A stretch of DNA of 64,000 nucleotides from Bog-532 sp965277615 (GCA_965277615.1 CBDIDG010000004.1:868001-932000); one strand, 5' to 3'; positions 43,514 to 51,128 are shown, numbered from the stretch's first letter. Notes: generated by a model from the sequence alone, not told the origin. Numbers and translations: made by a program.

Positions 43514-44631
43514 CGTTCACCCGCGAGCAAGATGATCTGCGCGGTGAGATCCGCGCGTGGCTGGTGGAAAACGTACCCGACGAGGTTCCGCCGGTCGACC
43601 CGGCTGAGGAGATGCGCCGGTTCGACGCCGCGTGGCAGCGCCGGCAGTTCGACGGCGGCTGGGCCGGGATCTCCTGGCCAGCCGAGCACGGCGGCCGGGG
43701 CATGGGCCTGGTCGAGCAGCTGATCTGGTACGAGGAGTACGCCCGCGCCGGCGCCCCGTACATCCGCTCGTGCTTCGTCGGGATCAATCACGGCGGCCCG
43801 ACCCTGATCATGCGCGGCACCGACGAGCAGCGAGCGCGGCACCTGCCGCGGATACTGAGCGGCGAGGAGATCTGGTGCCAGGGCTTCTCCGAGCCCGAGG
43901 CCGGGTCCGACCTGGCCGGCATCCGTACGCGCGCCGTCGTTGACGGCGGCAAGCTCGTGGTGAACGGGCAGAAGATATGGACGAGCTTCGCCCACGTCGC
44001 CGACTTCCAGGAACTGCTCGTGCGAACCGATCGTGACGCGCCTCGCCACCAGGGCCTCAGCTGGGTGATCTGCGACATGCGGACGCCGGGGATCGAGGTG
44101 CGCCCGATCGAGAGCATGGACGGCGCCCGCGAGCTGTGCGAGGTGTTCTACGACGACGTGGAGATCCCGATCGAGAACGTGGTCGGCGGCCTCGGCCACG
44201 GGTGGGGCGTAGCGATGACGACGCTGTCGTTCGAACGCGGCACGGCCTTCATCGCCGAGTGCGTCGCACTGGCGCGAAAGGTCGACACGCTGATTGCCCT
44301 GGCCAAAGAAGGAACGTACAGCCGGGTGGGTCCCGATGACGAACTCGCGCAGCGCCTGGCGGGCCTGCGCGCGGAGGTCGCCGCCTTGCACGCGATGACC
44401 TACATGGGAGTCTCGCGCAACCAGCGGCGAGACGTACCCGGCGTCGAGGGGTCGATGCTTCGGCTGCGCGTGGGTGAGCTGATGCAGCGCGTCAGCCAGG
44501 CAGCGCTCGACGTGATGGGCGCCGACGGTCTGCGGTGGACGCCGCCGCTGCACCATCGCGGCAATTGGAGCAACGACTACCTGTTCGGCTTCTCCCGGAC
44601 CATCAGTGCCGGCACCAAGCTTGTCGTTTAA
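43504..44631 (+). CDS. Acyl-CoA dehydrogenase, large-type subunit, truncated by IS insertion
   Basis: A dehydrogenase with WCQGFSEPEAGSDLAGIRT, VVNGQKIWTSFAHVADF and YLFGFSRTISAGTK. From 44620 the sequence is the inverted repeat of an insertion sequence, so the frame now ends after LVV (375 residues). Removing 44620-50044 joins Lys372 to the tail at 50045-50098 (DIQRNIIGERLLGLPRS), giving a normal 389-residue enzyme. The lost tail is a conserved C-terminal part of the FAD and subunit interface, so the product is probably impaired. Confidence 0.88.
   Translation: MELTFTREQDDLRGEIRAWLVENVPDEVPPVDPAEEMRRFDAAWQRRQFDGGWAGISWPAEHGGRGMGLVEQLIWYEEYARAGAPYIRSCFVGINHGGPTLIMRGTDEQRARHLPRILSGEEIWCQGFSEPEAGSDLAGIRTRAVVDGGKLVVNGQKIWTSFAHVADFQELLVRTDRDAPRHQGLSWVICDMRTPGIEVRPIESMDGARELCEVFYDDVEIPIENVVGGLGHGWGVAMTTLSFERGTAFIAECVALARKVDTLIALAKEGTYSRVGPDDELAQRLAGLRAEVAALHAMTYMGVSRNQRRDVPGVEGSMLRLRVGELMQRVSQAALDVMGADGLRWTPPLHHRGNWSNDYLFGFSRTISAGTKLVV
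44615..44619. repeat. Target-site duplication CCAAG, left copy
   Basis: The 5-bp CCAAG immediately outside the left terminal repeat is repeated at 50040-50044 outside the right one. Deleting the insert with one copy restores the dehydrogenase frame, which proves the target site. Confidence 0.85.
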
Positions 44632-44723
44632 CCTGCGCGTTCGTGCCTGGCTTTGAGGCTGCGTTCCCGTCTGGTTGTTTTTGATCTGCCCCGAGCTTTC
44701 CGGACAGCGGATTTGTGGTTAAT

Positions 44724-45635
44724 TCACGCTGCGGACTGCCGTTCCAGGTACTCATCGTGGACTTGCTGCGGGGTCCGGTACTGAAGCCCGGAGTGCCTGC
44801 GTCTGGTATTGTACCGGAATTCGATGTACCTCACAATGTCGCGGCGTGCATGATTCCGGGTCGGATACTGGGTGCGGTGAACCCGCTCGTTTTTCAGTGC
44901 GGCGAAGAATGACTCTGCCATCGCATTGTCGTAGCAGATCCCGGTGCGGCCGGCGGACTGGCGGAGGTTATGCCTCTTCAGTGTGGCCGCGAACTGGCAG
45001 GACGTGTAATTGCTGCCGCGGTCGGAATGGAAGATGGCCTTCTGGGCGAGCGAGTAATTGCGGGCGGCCATCTCGATGGCCTGCTCGATGAGCGGGGTCT
45101 TGTAGTTATCGTCCGCCGCCCAGCCGATCACGGCTTTCGTATGGCAATCAATGACGGTGGCCAGGTAAAGCCAGCCCTCCCAGGTCGGAATATAGGTGAT
45201 ATCGCCGACCATTTTCTGTCCGGGCGCCGCGGCGGTGAAGTCCCGGGCCACCAGGTCGGGGATGTCGTGCTCCTGGCCGTCGCCCTCGGTGAGGCTGGCC
45301 CGCCAGGGCCGCGGCTGGCAGGCCTCCAGGCCCAGCTCACGCATCAGTGATCGCACCAGCTCCGGCCCGGCCGGCACGCCCCAGGCCGCCAAGTCCGCGT
45401 GGACACGCCGGTACCCGTAGGTGTCATCGGAATCCCCGAATGACTTCTGCACGTACAGCGCGAGTATCCCGCGCCTTTTAGCCGTGGCCGATTCCGGCCT
45501 GGCCCGCCAGTCATAAAACCCCGAACGCGATACCTCCATCCAGATGCACATCTTCACGATCGATGGCAAGTACTGCACGCCCAATTCCCGGTAGATCGCG
45601 TACTCCGCGTCGATAAACTCGAATTTCTCGGTCAC
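44724..45635 (-). CDS. IS3-family transposase OrfB (DDE integrase)
   Basis: A 303-residue rve-type integrase catalytic protein. The DDE triad is Asp145 (VGDITYIPT), Asp205 (FHSDRGSNY) and Glu241 (DNAMAESFFAALKNE). The N-terminal HTH_21-like region (YGYRRVHADL) is complete. GTG start overlaps the orfA stop by GTGA, so translation may be by coupling rather than only by frameshift. It appears intact and potentially active. Confidence 0.92.
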   Translation of the reverse strand: MTEKFEFIDAEYAIYRELGVQYLPSIVKMCIWMEVSRSGFYDWRARPESATAKRRGILALYVQKSFGDSDDTYGYRRVHADLAAWGVPAGPELVRSLMRELGLEACQPRPWRASLTEGDGQEHDIPDLVARDFTAAAPGQKMVGDITYIPTWEGWLYLATVIDCHTKAVIGWAADDNYKTPLIEQAIEMAARNYSLAQKAIFHSDRGSNYTSCQFAATLKRHNLRQSAGRTGICYDNAMAESFFAALKNERVHRTQYPTRNHARRDIVRYIEFRYNTRRRHSGLQYRTPQQVHDEYLERQSAA

Positions 45636-45931
45636 CGATGATCTTTGGCAAAGTACGCGGCGGCTTTTTTCAGGAACTCGTTTTCCATCTTCAGTTCCCG
45701 GGTTTCCCGCTCAAGTTCACGCAGCCGTGCGCGCTCACCCGCTGATAGCGGCGGTTCCTCGCCGGCGTGCTCGCGGCGGTAGACGTTCACCCAGTTACCC
45801 AGGGTGCCCTCATTAATACCGAGCTCCTTCGCCACGCGGGCAATCGGACGCGACGTCTCGATCACCATCTTCACGGCTTCTTCTTTGAATTCCGGAGAGA
45901 AGCTCTTCTTCGGTCGGGGCAAAAACCTCAC
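45632..45931 (-). CDS. IS3-family transposase OrfA (HTH)
   Basis: A 99-residue helix-turn-helix protein: FSPEFKEEAVKMVIET, then ARVAKELGINEGTLGNWV as the recognition helix, and a C-terminal leucine-zipper-like ERETRELKMENEFLKKAAAYF. It binds the IS ends and acts with OrfB. Intact. Confidence 0.9.
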   Translation of the reverse strand: MRFLPRPKKSFSPEFKEEAVKMVIETSRPIARVAKELGINEGTLGNWVNVYRREHAGEEPPLSAGERARLRELERETRELKMENEFLKKAAAYFAKDHR

Positions 45932-45984
45932 CTTTCCAGATAGTCCATCTTAATTGATGGACTGTCCGGAAGCCTCGGGGCACC

Positions 45985-46314
45985 TCATTTACCGACGTCG
46001 TGGCGGGGTGCGGGGTGGCGGTTCTTAGAGCCGGGTGGCCGGCCGGGGCCGGGCTTGCCGGGTTTTGGTGCACCGGCCAGGCAGGGCATGGTCTGGCGGA
46101 TGTTCTTAAAATCGCGCCGGACCCGGGCTGGGGTCAGCCGGCCGGGCGGGGCGGGCCGTTCCCAGGGCAGCCGCAGATCGGCGGCCAGGGGCCGGGCGAG
46201 GCGGAGCTGGGTGTGAGCGGTGATGATCAGCCAGGTCCAGCGGTCCGCGGCGGCCGGGTCGCGGATTTTGGGGGTGGTCCAGCCGAGGACCTGCTTGAAC
46301 AGGCGGAACGTGTG
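45985..46314 (-). pseudogene. C-terminal piece of the outer transposase
   Basis: Continues the gene at 48838-49899. It begins HTFRLFKQVLGWTTPKIRDPAAADRW and ends in a basic proline-rich tail, total 109 residues plus stop. The apparent MQSGLLL start of the open frame belongs to the inserted recombinase element. When the 2523-bp insert is removed, the frame joins exactly at the Glu codon (CTC in the plus strand). Confidence 0.87.
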
Positions 46315-46336
46315 CTCAAGGAGCAAGCCAGACTGC
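46310..46336. other. Left recombination junction (attL-like)
   Basis: Transposase sequence ...GTG runs into CTC (46315-46317), then AAG and GAGCAAGCC (46321-46329). Combined with the right junction this rebuilds an attP with 9-bp perfect arms GGCTTGCTC/GAGCAAGCC around an 8-bp centre, with TC at the exact midpoint. Confidence 0.75.
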
Positions 46337-46380
46337 ATACATAGGCGGATCGGGCCGCGGGAATCCTCCTGTTATAGGAA

Positions 46381-46662
46381 TTGACGGCCTGCTGGCGGTG
46401 GTCGCGGATGTCTGGCGGCTGCGCGAGCTGCAGGCGGAGGCGACCGCGGGAGGTGAGCGGTGCCTGGAGACGCTGCCGTGCCCCCTTGAGCCGGCAGGCG
46501 CGGGCGACCGTGCCGGTATGGGAAACGTTCCCGGAGGTGAACCGGGGACTCGCAAGCCGTCTGGCGGGTCTGCTGGTCGAGCGGATGGTGCAGGCAGCGG
46601 GCCGCGGGGACGGGGGTGAGCGCGGTGAGCATGACGGCGAGGCTGCCCTGGGAGCGGGCTGA
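46381..46662 (+). CDS. Small protein upstream of serine recombinase (tentative)
   Basis: The frame contains ATVPVWETFPEVNRGLASRLAGLLVERMVQAAG, a compact helical segment that looks like real protein and could be a short partner of the recombinase. It may start at GTG 46510 rather than 46381, giving about 50 residues. The N-terminal part is arginine-rich and may be non-coding. In another frame, VADVWRLRELQAEATAGGERCLE (from about 46400) also looks coding, so the locus could contain an older frameshift. Confidence 0.4.
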   Translation: MTACWRWSRMSGGCASCRRRRPREVSGAWRRCRAPLSRQARATVPVWETFPEVNRGLASRLAGLLVERMVQAAGRGDGGERGEHDGEAALGAG

Positions 46663-48817
46663 GGGCAAGGTCCAGCCCTGGCATCGTGACCGGCTGGCAG
46701 CGGTCTATGTCCGCCAGTCCACCCCGGCTCAGGTGGCCGATCACGCCGAGTCCACCCGGCTGCAGTACGGGCTGGCCGAGCGGGCGGTCACGCTGGGCTG
46801 GGCGCCGTCGCGGGTGCTGGTGATCGATGAGGACCTGGGGCATTCGGCCTCCGGGGCTGACGCGCGGCCGGGCTTCGCGCGGCTGGTCGCCGAGGTGGGG
46901 CTAGATCATGTGGGCCTCGTACTGGGCATCGAGATGTCCCGGCTGGCCCGGTCCGGCCGCGAATGGCATCAGCTGCTGGAGCTGTGCGCGCTGTCCGGGA
47001 CGCTGCTGGGCGATCTGGACGGGGTCTATGACCCGGCCGAGCACAACGACCGGCTGCTGCTGGGCCTCAAGGGCACGATCAGCGAGGCGGAGCTGCACTT
47101 GATCAGGCAGCGGATGTGGTCCGGGCGGGTCGCTAAGGCCCGCCGCGGCGAGCTGGCGGTGCCGCTGCCGGCCGGGTTCGCCCGCCGCGGCTCCGGTGAG
47201 GTGGTGCTAGACCCCGATGAGCAGGTCCGCAGCGTGATCCGGCTGGTCTTCGGCCTGTTCGAGCGGCTCGGCACGGTGGGCGCCGTGCTGGGGTTCCTCG
47301 CAGACAACCGCATCCAGCTGGGAATCCGGTTGCGGGAAGGACCCGGGCGCGGGGAGCTTGCCTGGCGCCGTCCCAGCCGCGCCGGGGTGACGAACATGCT
47401 GCGCAACCCGGCTTACGCTGGCATCTACGCCTATGGCCGCAGCACACTAGATCCCAGGCGGCGCCAGCCGGGGCGGCCCTGCACCGGCCGGGTCCGGGTC
47501 GGGCGGGATGGCTGGCTGGTCTACCTGCCCGGGGTGCTGCCGGCCTATATCAGCATCGAGCAGTACGAGCGGAACATGCAGCGGATGGACGCCAACCGGT
47601 CCCGCGCCGGCAGCCTGGGCGCGGTGCGCGACGGCCCGGCCCTGCTAGCCGGCCTGGTGGCCTGCGGCCGGTGCGGCAAGAAAATGACGGTGCGCTACCA
47701 GCGCGGCCCGGGCGGCAAGCTGCACCCGGTCTACGTGTGCGGCCGCGCCAAGTCCGATTACGCCGAGAGCCAGTGCCAGCAGCTGGCCGGCCCGTGTCTG
47801 GACACGCACGTTAGCGGACTGCTGCTGGCTGCGATGGCACCCGCCGCGCTGGAGGTCTCCCTGGCCGCGGCCGGGCAGGCCAGGGCCCAGCGCGAGCAGG
47901 TGGACCGGATCTGGCGGCGGCGGCTGGAACGCGCCGAGCTCGCCGCCGGCCGGGCCCGCCGCCAGTACCAGCTCGCCGAGCCGGAGAACCGCCTGGTCGT
48001 CCGGCAGCTGGAAAAGGACTGGGAGGCCGCGCTGGCCGAGCGGCAGCGCCTCGGCGAGGAGTACGACCGGTTCACCGCCGCCCGCCCCCGGACGCTGACC
48101 GCCGCCGAACGCGGCCAGATCCGGGCCCTGGCCGCGGATCTGCCCGCGGTCTGGGACGCTGCCACCACCACCGACGCGGACCGCAAGCAGCTGATCCGGC
48201 ACCTGGTCGAGCAGGTCCGCGTCGCGGTGGCCGGGACCAGCGAAAAGGCGGACGTGGAAGTCATCTGGGCAGGCGGGCACCGCACCGCCACGCAGATCAC
48301 CCGCCCGGTGGCCTGCCTGACCCAGCTCAGCTACTACCCTCAGCTGGCCGCCCGGGCCCGCGAACTTGCCGGCAGCGGATGCACCACCGCACAGATCGCG
48401 CAGCGGCTCAACGCCGAGGGCTTCCGCCCGCCCAAGCGCAGCCCGGTCTTCACCCCGAACGCGGTCACTGACCTGCTGCGGGCCCTGGGCATCCAGCGCT
48501 CCCGCACCCCGGGCCGCCGCAACCGCCCGGTCCTGGACCAGCATGAGTGGTGGCTACGCGACCTGGCCGAAAACCTGGGCATGTCCCAGGTCACCCTCGA
48601 CTCCTGGGTCCGCCGCGGCTGGGCCGCCGGCTACCTGCATCCCCACGCCCGGCTGCTCGTGGTCCGCGCGGACCCCGCCGAGATAGAACGGCTGCGGACT
48701 CTGCACCAGGTGCCCCGCGGCCAGCACAACCGCCGCCCCTGGCTGAACGATCAGGCAGCCAGCATGAACACCGAACGGGAAGGAGCCAACGACAATGCCG
48801 ACAAGCCGCGCCTATGA
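46616..48817 (+). CDS. Large serine recombinase
   Basis: A 733-residue recombinase. The resolvase domain has the nucleophile Ser35 in VYVRQSTPAQ and GIEMSRLARSGREW. A Recombinase domain (about 185-300: RNPAYAGIYAYG) and a zinc ribbon (Cys350, Cys353, Cys375, Cys387) come next, then a coiled coil (about 400-480) and a C-terminal helix-turn-helix (NLGMSQVTLDSWVRRG). It is the only large gene of its element and presumably drives its integration and excision at the CTC core. GTG start at 46616, with further in-frame GTG/ATG at 46625 and 46631. Intact. Confidence 0.9.
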   Translation: MSAVSMTARLPWERAEGKVQPWHRDRLAAVYVRQSTPAQVADHAESTRLQYGLAERAVTLGWAPSRVLVIDEDLGHSASGADARPGFARLVAEVGLDHVGLVLGIEMSRLARSGREWHQLLELCALSGTLLGDLDGVYDPAEHNDRLLLGLKGTISEAELHLIRQRMWSGRVAKARRGELAVPLPAGFARRGSGEVVLDPDEQVRSVIRLVFGLFERLGTVGAVLGFLADNRIQLGIRLREGPGRGELAWRRPSRAGVTNMLRNPAYAGIYAYGRSTLDPRRRQPGRPCTGRVRVGRDGWLVYLPGVLPAYISIEQYERNMQRMDANRSRAGSLGAVRDGPALLAGLVACGRCGKKMTVRYQRGPGGKLHPVYVCGRAKSDYAESQCQQLAGPCLDTHVSGLLLAAMAPAALEVSLAAAGQARAQREQVDRIWRRRLERAELAAGRARRQYQLAEPENRLVVRQLEKDWEAALAERQRLGEEYDRFTAARPRTLTAAERGQIRALAADLPAVWDAATTTDADRKQLIRHLVEQVRVAVAGTSEKADVEVIWAGGHRTATQITRPVACLTQLSYYPQLAARARELAGSGCTTAQIAQRLNAEGFRPPKRSPVFTPNAVTDLLRALGIQRSRTPGRRNRPVLDQHEWWLRDLAENLGMSQVTLDSWVRRGWAAGYLHPHARLLVVRADPAEIERLRTLHQVPRGQHNRRPWLNDQAASMNTEREGANDNADKPRL

Positions 48818-48819
48818 CA

Positions 48820-48852
48820 GCACTGCGGCTTGCTCGTCTCCAGGTCGAAGCG
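48820..48852. other. Right recombination junction (attR-like)
   Basis: Element end GGCTTGCTC (48827-48835), GT, core CTC (48838-48840), then transposase sequence CAGGTCGAAG. Without the insert, attB reads GTG-CTC-CAGGTCG, which encodes Asp-Leu-Glu-His on the minus strand. Confidence 0.75.
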
Positions 48853-49899
48853 GCGCAAGAACGCCTGCCAGCACCGGTCCACCTCGGCCGGTTCCGCGCC
48901 GGTGCCGGACCACCACAGCCACAGCGGCTTGGGCGTGCGGTCTCCGGGCAGGTGGTCCACCTGCAGGCGGATCAAGGTGCCGTCGATCACGGGCAGCGAG
49001 CCGTCATCGTCCAGCCAGGCGGCCCGGTGGGTCAGCCGGGCGTGCACCCGGTCCCAGGCAGCCGCCACCGCGGTCCCGTAACGGGTGGTCAGCATGCTGG
49101 TGGTAACGGCCGGGGCTGGCCAGGTCCCGGGATCGGACAGCGCCAGCTCGCCGCCATGTTTGCGGGGCCGTCCCATGGTGCCGGGCTGGCGCGGCGGCGC
49201 CGGCAGCTGCATCACCCGGTCGCTGCGCAGCCGGCCCAGCACCTGGGCGGGCAGGCCCGCCAGCAGATAAGCCAGCCGGGCCAGGTCGTATCCGGCGTCA
49301 AAGATGATCCAGATGGCCGGGTCGCCCTCGTGCCATTGCCCAGCATCGATCAGCCGGGTGATCACGCCGCGGACCTGGGCGGCGGTCACCGCGATGCCGT
49401 CATCATCAGGGCTCAGCCGCACCGCGTCCAGCACCGCGGTCCAGGACGTGCGGCCCGGCTCCAGGGCGGCGACCACCGAGTATGGCCAGCCCGGGATCAT
49501 CTGCGCCTGGCCCCTGCCCCGCCCATAGACATGGCAGAACAGCCGGTCCGGGCTGGTCGCCGCCTCCGGCCGCAGCCAGTTGCTCACATCCACGGCCAGC
49601 ATCAGGCGGCCATCGGCGGCCCGCGGTAACGGCAGCCCCGCCACCACCCGCCGCAGCCGGCCGATGCTGATCCTGCCCTGGTTCACCGCGTCATACAAGG
49701 CGCCGTGGCCACGCCGGTGCCCGGGCGCCAGCGACAAGCCGGCCAGATTCCGCACCGGCCCGCCCGCGCACAGCACCGCATCAGCCAGCTCGCACAGCTC
49801 ATCACCCCGGGCGGTCAGGCAGGCATGAAAATCCTGGCGGAATCGCGACAGCACGGCGGCTGGCCCGGTACCGGCAACCTCTGGCAATCTGTTCATCAC
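48838..49899 (-). pseudogene. N-terminal piece of the outer IS transposase (NF041680-like)
   Basis: A 354-codon fragment of a DDE-type transposase: MMNRLPEVAGTG..., LAVDVSNWLRP, IIFDAGYDLARLAYLLAG, ending ...AFLRRFDLE at the junction. The family is recalled as NF041680 putative transposases. The open frame continues into the inserted element to a stop at 48751, adding 28 foreign residues. It is disrupted by the serine-recombinase element and is therefore inactive unless that element excises. Confidence 0.83.
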
Positions 49900-50039
49900 G
49901 GCCTTCGCTGGTGATCATGGCCCTTTGGCGAGAACACATGATCATCCGAAGGCCGCACTCACGCACCACGACACGCCGGGCTAAGCGACCCAAAACACAC
50001 AAAGAACCAGGTCAACGACCAGACAGGTTAAAGAACAAG

Positions 50040-50044
50040 CCAAG
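50040..50044. repeat. Target-site duplication CCAAG, right copy
   Basis: Second copy of the 5-bp duplication flanking the nested element. The Lys codon AAG within it rejoins the dehydrogenase frame. Confidence 0.85.
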
Positions 50045-50098
50045 GACATCCAGCGAAACATCATCGGCGAGCGGCTGCTCGGCCTTCCCAGGAGCTGA
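50045..50098 (+). pseudogene. Displaced C-terminal tail of the acyl-CoA dehydrogenase at 43504
   Basis: It encodes DIQRNIIGERLLGLPRS and TGA, the canonical last 17 residues of this dehydrogenase type. It has no start of its own and no longer connects to the body of the gene. It also carries the GGAG/GAGG ribosome site of the next gene, which begins 7 bp after the stop. Confidence 0.88.
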
Positions 50099-50105
50099 GG
50101 CACTC

Positions 50106-51119
50106 ATGATCGATCTCCTGCCAACTGAAGAACAGCAGGCCCTCACGGACGCCGTGGCCGCCTTCCTCAGCCAGGAGCTACCGGTCAAGCGCGTCCGGGA
50201 GCTGACCGCATCCGGCCACGGAGTCAGCGTCAGTACCTGGCGCCGATGTGCGGCGCAGGGCTGGTTCGGCCTGGGCCTGCCGCAGGAGGTCGGCGGTACC
50301 GGTTACGGGCTGGCCGAGCAGGCCCTGATGTTCCGGGAGCTCGGCCGCCAGCTGACGCCAGGCCCCATCCTGGGTACCGTAGCCGCCGCGCACCTGGCCG
50401 CAGCCGCCGGGGGGCAGGACGAACTGCTGGCCGGGCTGCTCGACGGCAGGCTGCGGGCCAACCTCGGGTACAGCCCCACCGGGCTGGACAAGGTGCTGGT
50501 CTGGCACGCTGGGGAAGCCGGACTGCTGGTCGTCATCGACTCCGTCACGGGCACTGCCGAGCTGTTCGACCTGCGCGGCATCGCCGTCAGCGAGGCCGGT
50601 CCCTCCATCGACCCGGCCTACCGAATCGGGGTCATGCCGCGTGCCAGGCTGCCCGAGCCGCTGTACCGCGCGCAGACGTGGCCGATCGTCCTGAGCATGA
50701 CCGGGCTGCTGGCGGCGATGCTCTGCGGGATCGCCGAGGCCGAGCGGGACATGAACGCGGAATACGTGACCCGGCGCGTCCAGTTCGGCCATCCGATCGG
50801 CAGCTTCCAGGCCGTCAAGCACCGGGCCGCCGACTCAGCCGTCCGCGCCGAGTCCGCATGGTGCCAGACCATCCTGGCCCTGCTGCGGTGCGGGGCGGGG
50901 ACGGCGGACGCAGGCATTCAGATCTCGGCGGCGAAGGTGGTCGCGGCCGAGGCCGCCGTGCTGAACGGCCGCGACAACATCCAGAACCACGGCGCCATCG
51001 GATTCACCGCGCAGCACGACGCCCACCTGTTCCTCAAGCGCGCGCAGGTGTACGCGGCGATGCTGGGCGAGCCGAAGGACCATCTTCGCAGGCTCTTCAA
51101 TAGCCCGGCGCCTCAATAG
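50106..51119 (+). CDS. Acyl-CoA dehydrogenase, small-type subunit of the interrupted pair
   Basis: A 337-residue dehydrogenase with RVQFGHPIGSFQAVKHRAAD and IQNHGAIGFTAQHDAHLFLKRA. It lacks the IQRN-type tail, as do the other small partners here. ATG at 50106 has GAGG 5 nt upstream. The longer open frame to 49911 runs across the insertion-sequence end. It was the direct neighbour of the 43504 gene before the insertion and now depends on transcription through or out of the element. Confidence 0.87.
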   Translation: MIDLLPTEEQQALTDAVAAFLSQELPVKRVRELTASGHGVSVSTWRRCAAQGWFGLGLPQEVGGTGYGLAEQALMFRELGRQLTPGPILGTVAAAHLAAAAGGQDELLAGLLDGRLRANLGYSPTGLDKVLVWHAGEAGLLVVIDSVTGTAELFDLRGIAVSEAGPSIDPAYRIGVMPRARLPEPLYRAQTWPIVLSMTGLLAAMLCGIAEAERDMNAEYVTRRVQFGHPIGSFQAVKHRAADSAVRAESAWCQTILALLRCGAGTADAGIQISAAKVVAAEAAVLNGRDNIQNHGAIGFTAQHDAHLFLKRAQVYAAMLGEPKDHLRRLFNSPAPQ

Positions 51120-51128
51120 CCCGGCGCC
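51097..51128. repeat. Tandem 16-bp duplication at a gene end
   Basis: TCAATAGCCCGGCGCC occurs twice head to tail (51097-51112 and 51113-51128). The second copy supplies the TAG stop of the dehydrogenase, so the duplication changed its last residues to NSPAPQ. Confidence 0.8.

Larger units (their letters stand above)
44687..45982 (-). mobile_element. IS3-family insertion sequence, 1296 bp
   Basis: Ends are 21-bp inverted repeats (44687-44707 and 45962-45982) that begin TGCCCCGAG and match at 19 of 21 positions, with TG...CA termini usual for IS3. It carries orfA and orfB on the minus strand. It lies 2 bp beyond the stop codon of the outer transposase fragment. No target duplication is visible (flanks ...TGATC and CCTCA), so a flank may have been rearranged. 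Confidence 0.87.
46318..48840 (+). mobile_element. Serine-recombinase mobile element, 2523 bp
   Basis: Inserted in the outer transposase gene between the codons for Glu and His. The repeated core is CTC (46315-46317 and 48838-48840). Ends carry inverted GAGCAAGCC sequences (46321-46329 and 48827-48835). It encodes one large serine recombinase and a short upstream frame, and nothing else. Precise removal restores a 463-codon transposase, so the junctions are exact. There is no larger target duplication, as expected for serine recombination. Confidence 0.85.
44620..50039. mobile_element. Composite nested insertion: IS of about 1.6 kb carrying two further elements
   Basis: Terminal inverted repeats CTTGTCGTTTAACCTG (44620-44635) and, inverted, CTTGTTCTTTAACCTG (50024-50039) match at 14 of 16 positions and are flanked by the 5-bp duplication CCAAG. 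Inside are a transposase gene on the minus strand split into two pieces (49899-48838 and 46314-45985), a serine-recombinase element within that gene, and an IS3-family element beside its 3' end. Removing the two inner elements leaves about 1600 bp, a normal size for an IS with a 463-residue transposase. Confidence 0.9.

Noticed and set aside
44681..45990. 3-5 bp target duplication for the IS3-family element
   Set aside because: The bases outside the two terminal repeats (TGATC and CCTCA) do not match in any alignment of the ends.
46310..48852. Ordinary transposon with terminal inverted repeats
   Set aside because: The inverted GAGCAAGCC ends could suggest this, but the 3-bp CTC core, the serine recombinase gene and the exact central TC fit site-specific serine recombination better than cut-and-paste transposition.
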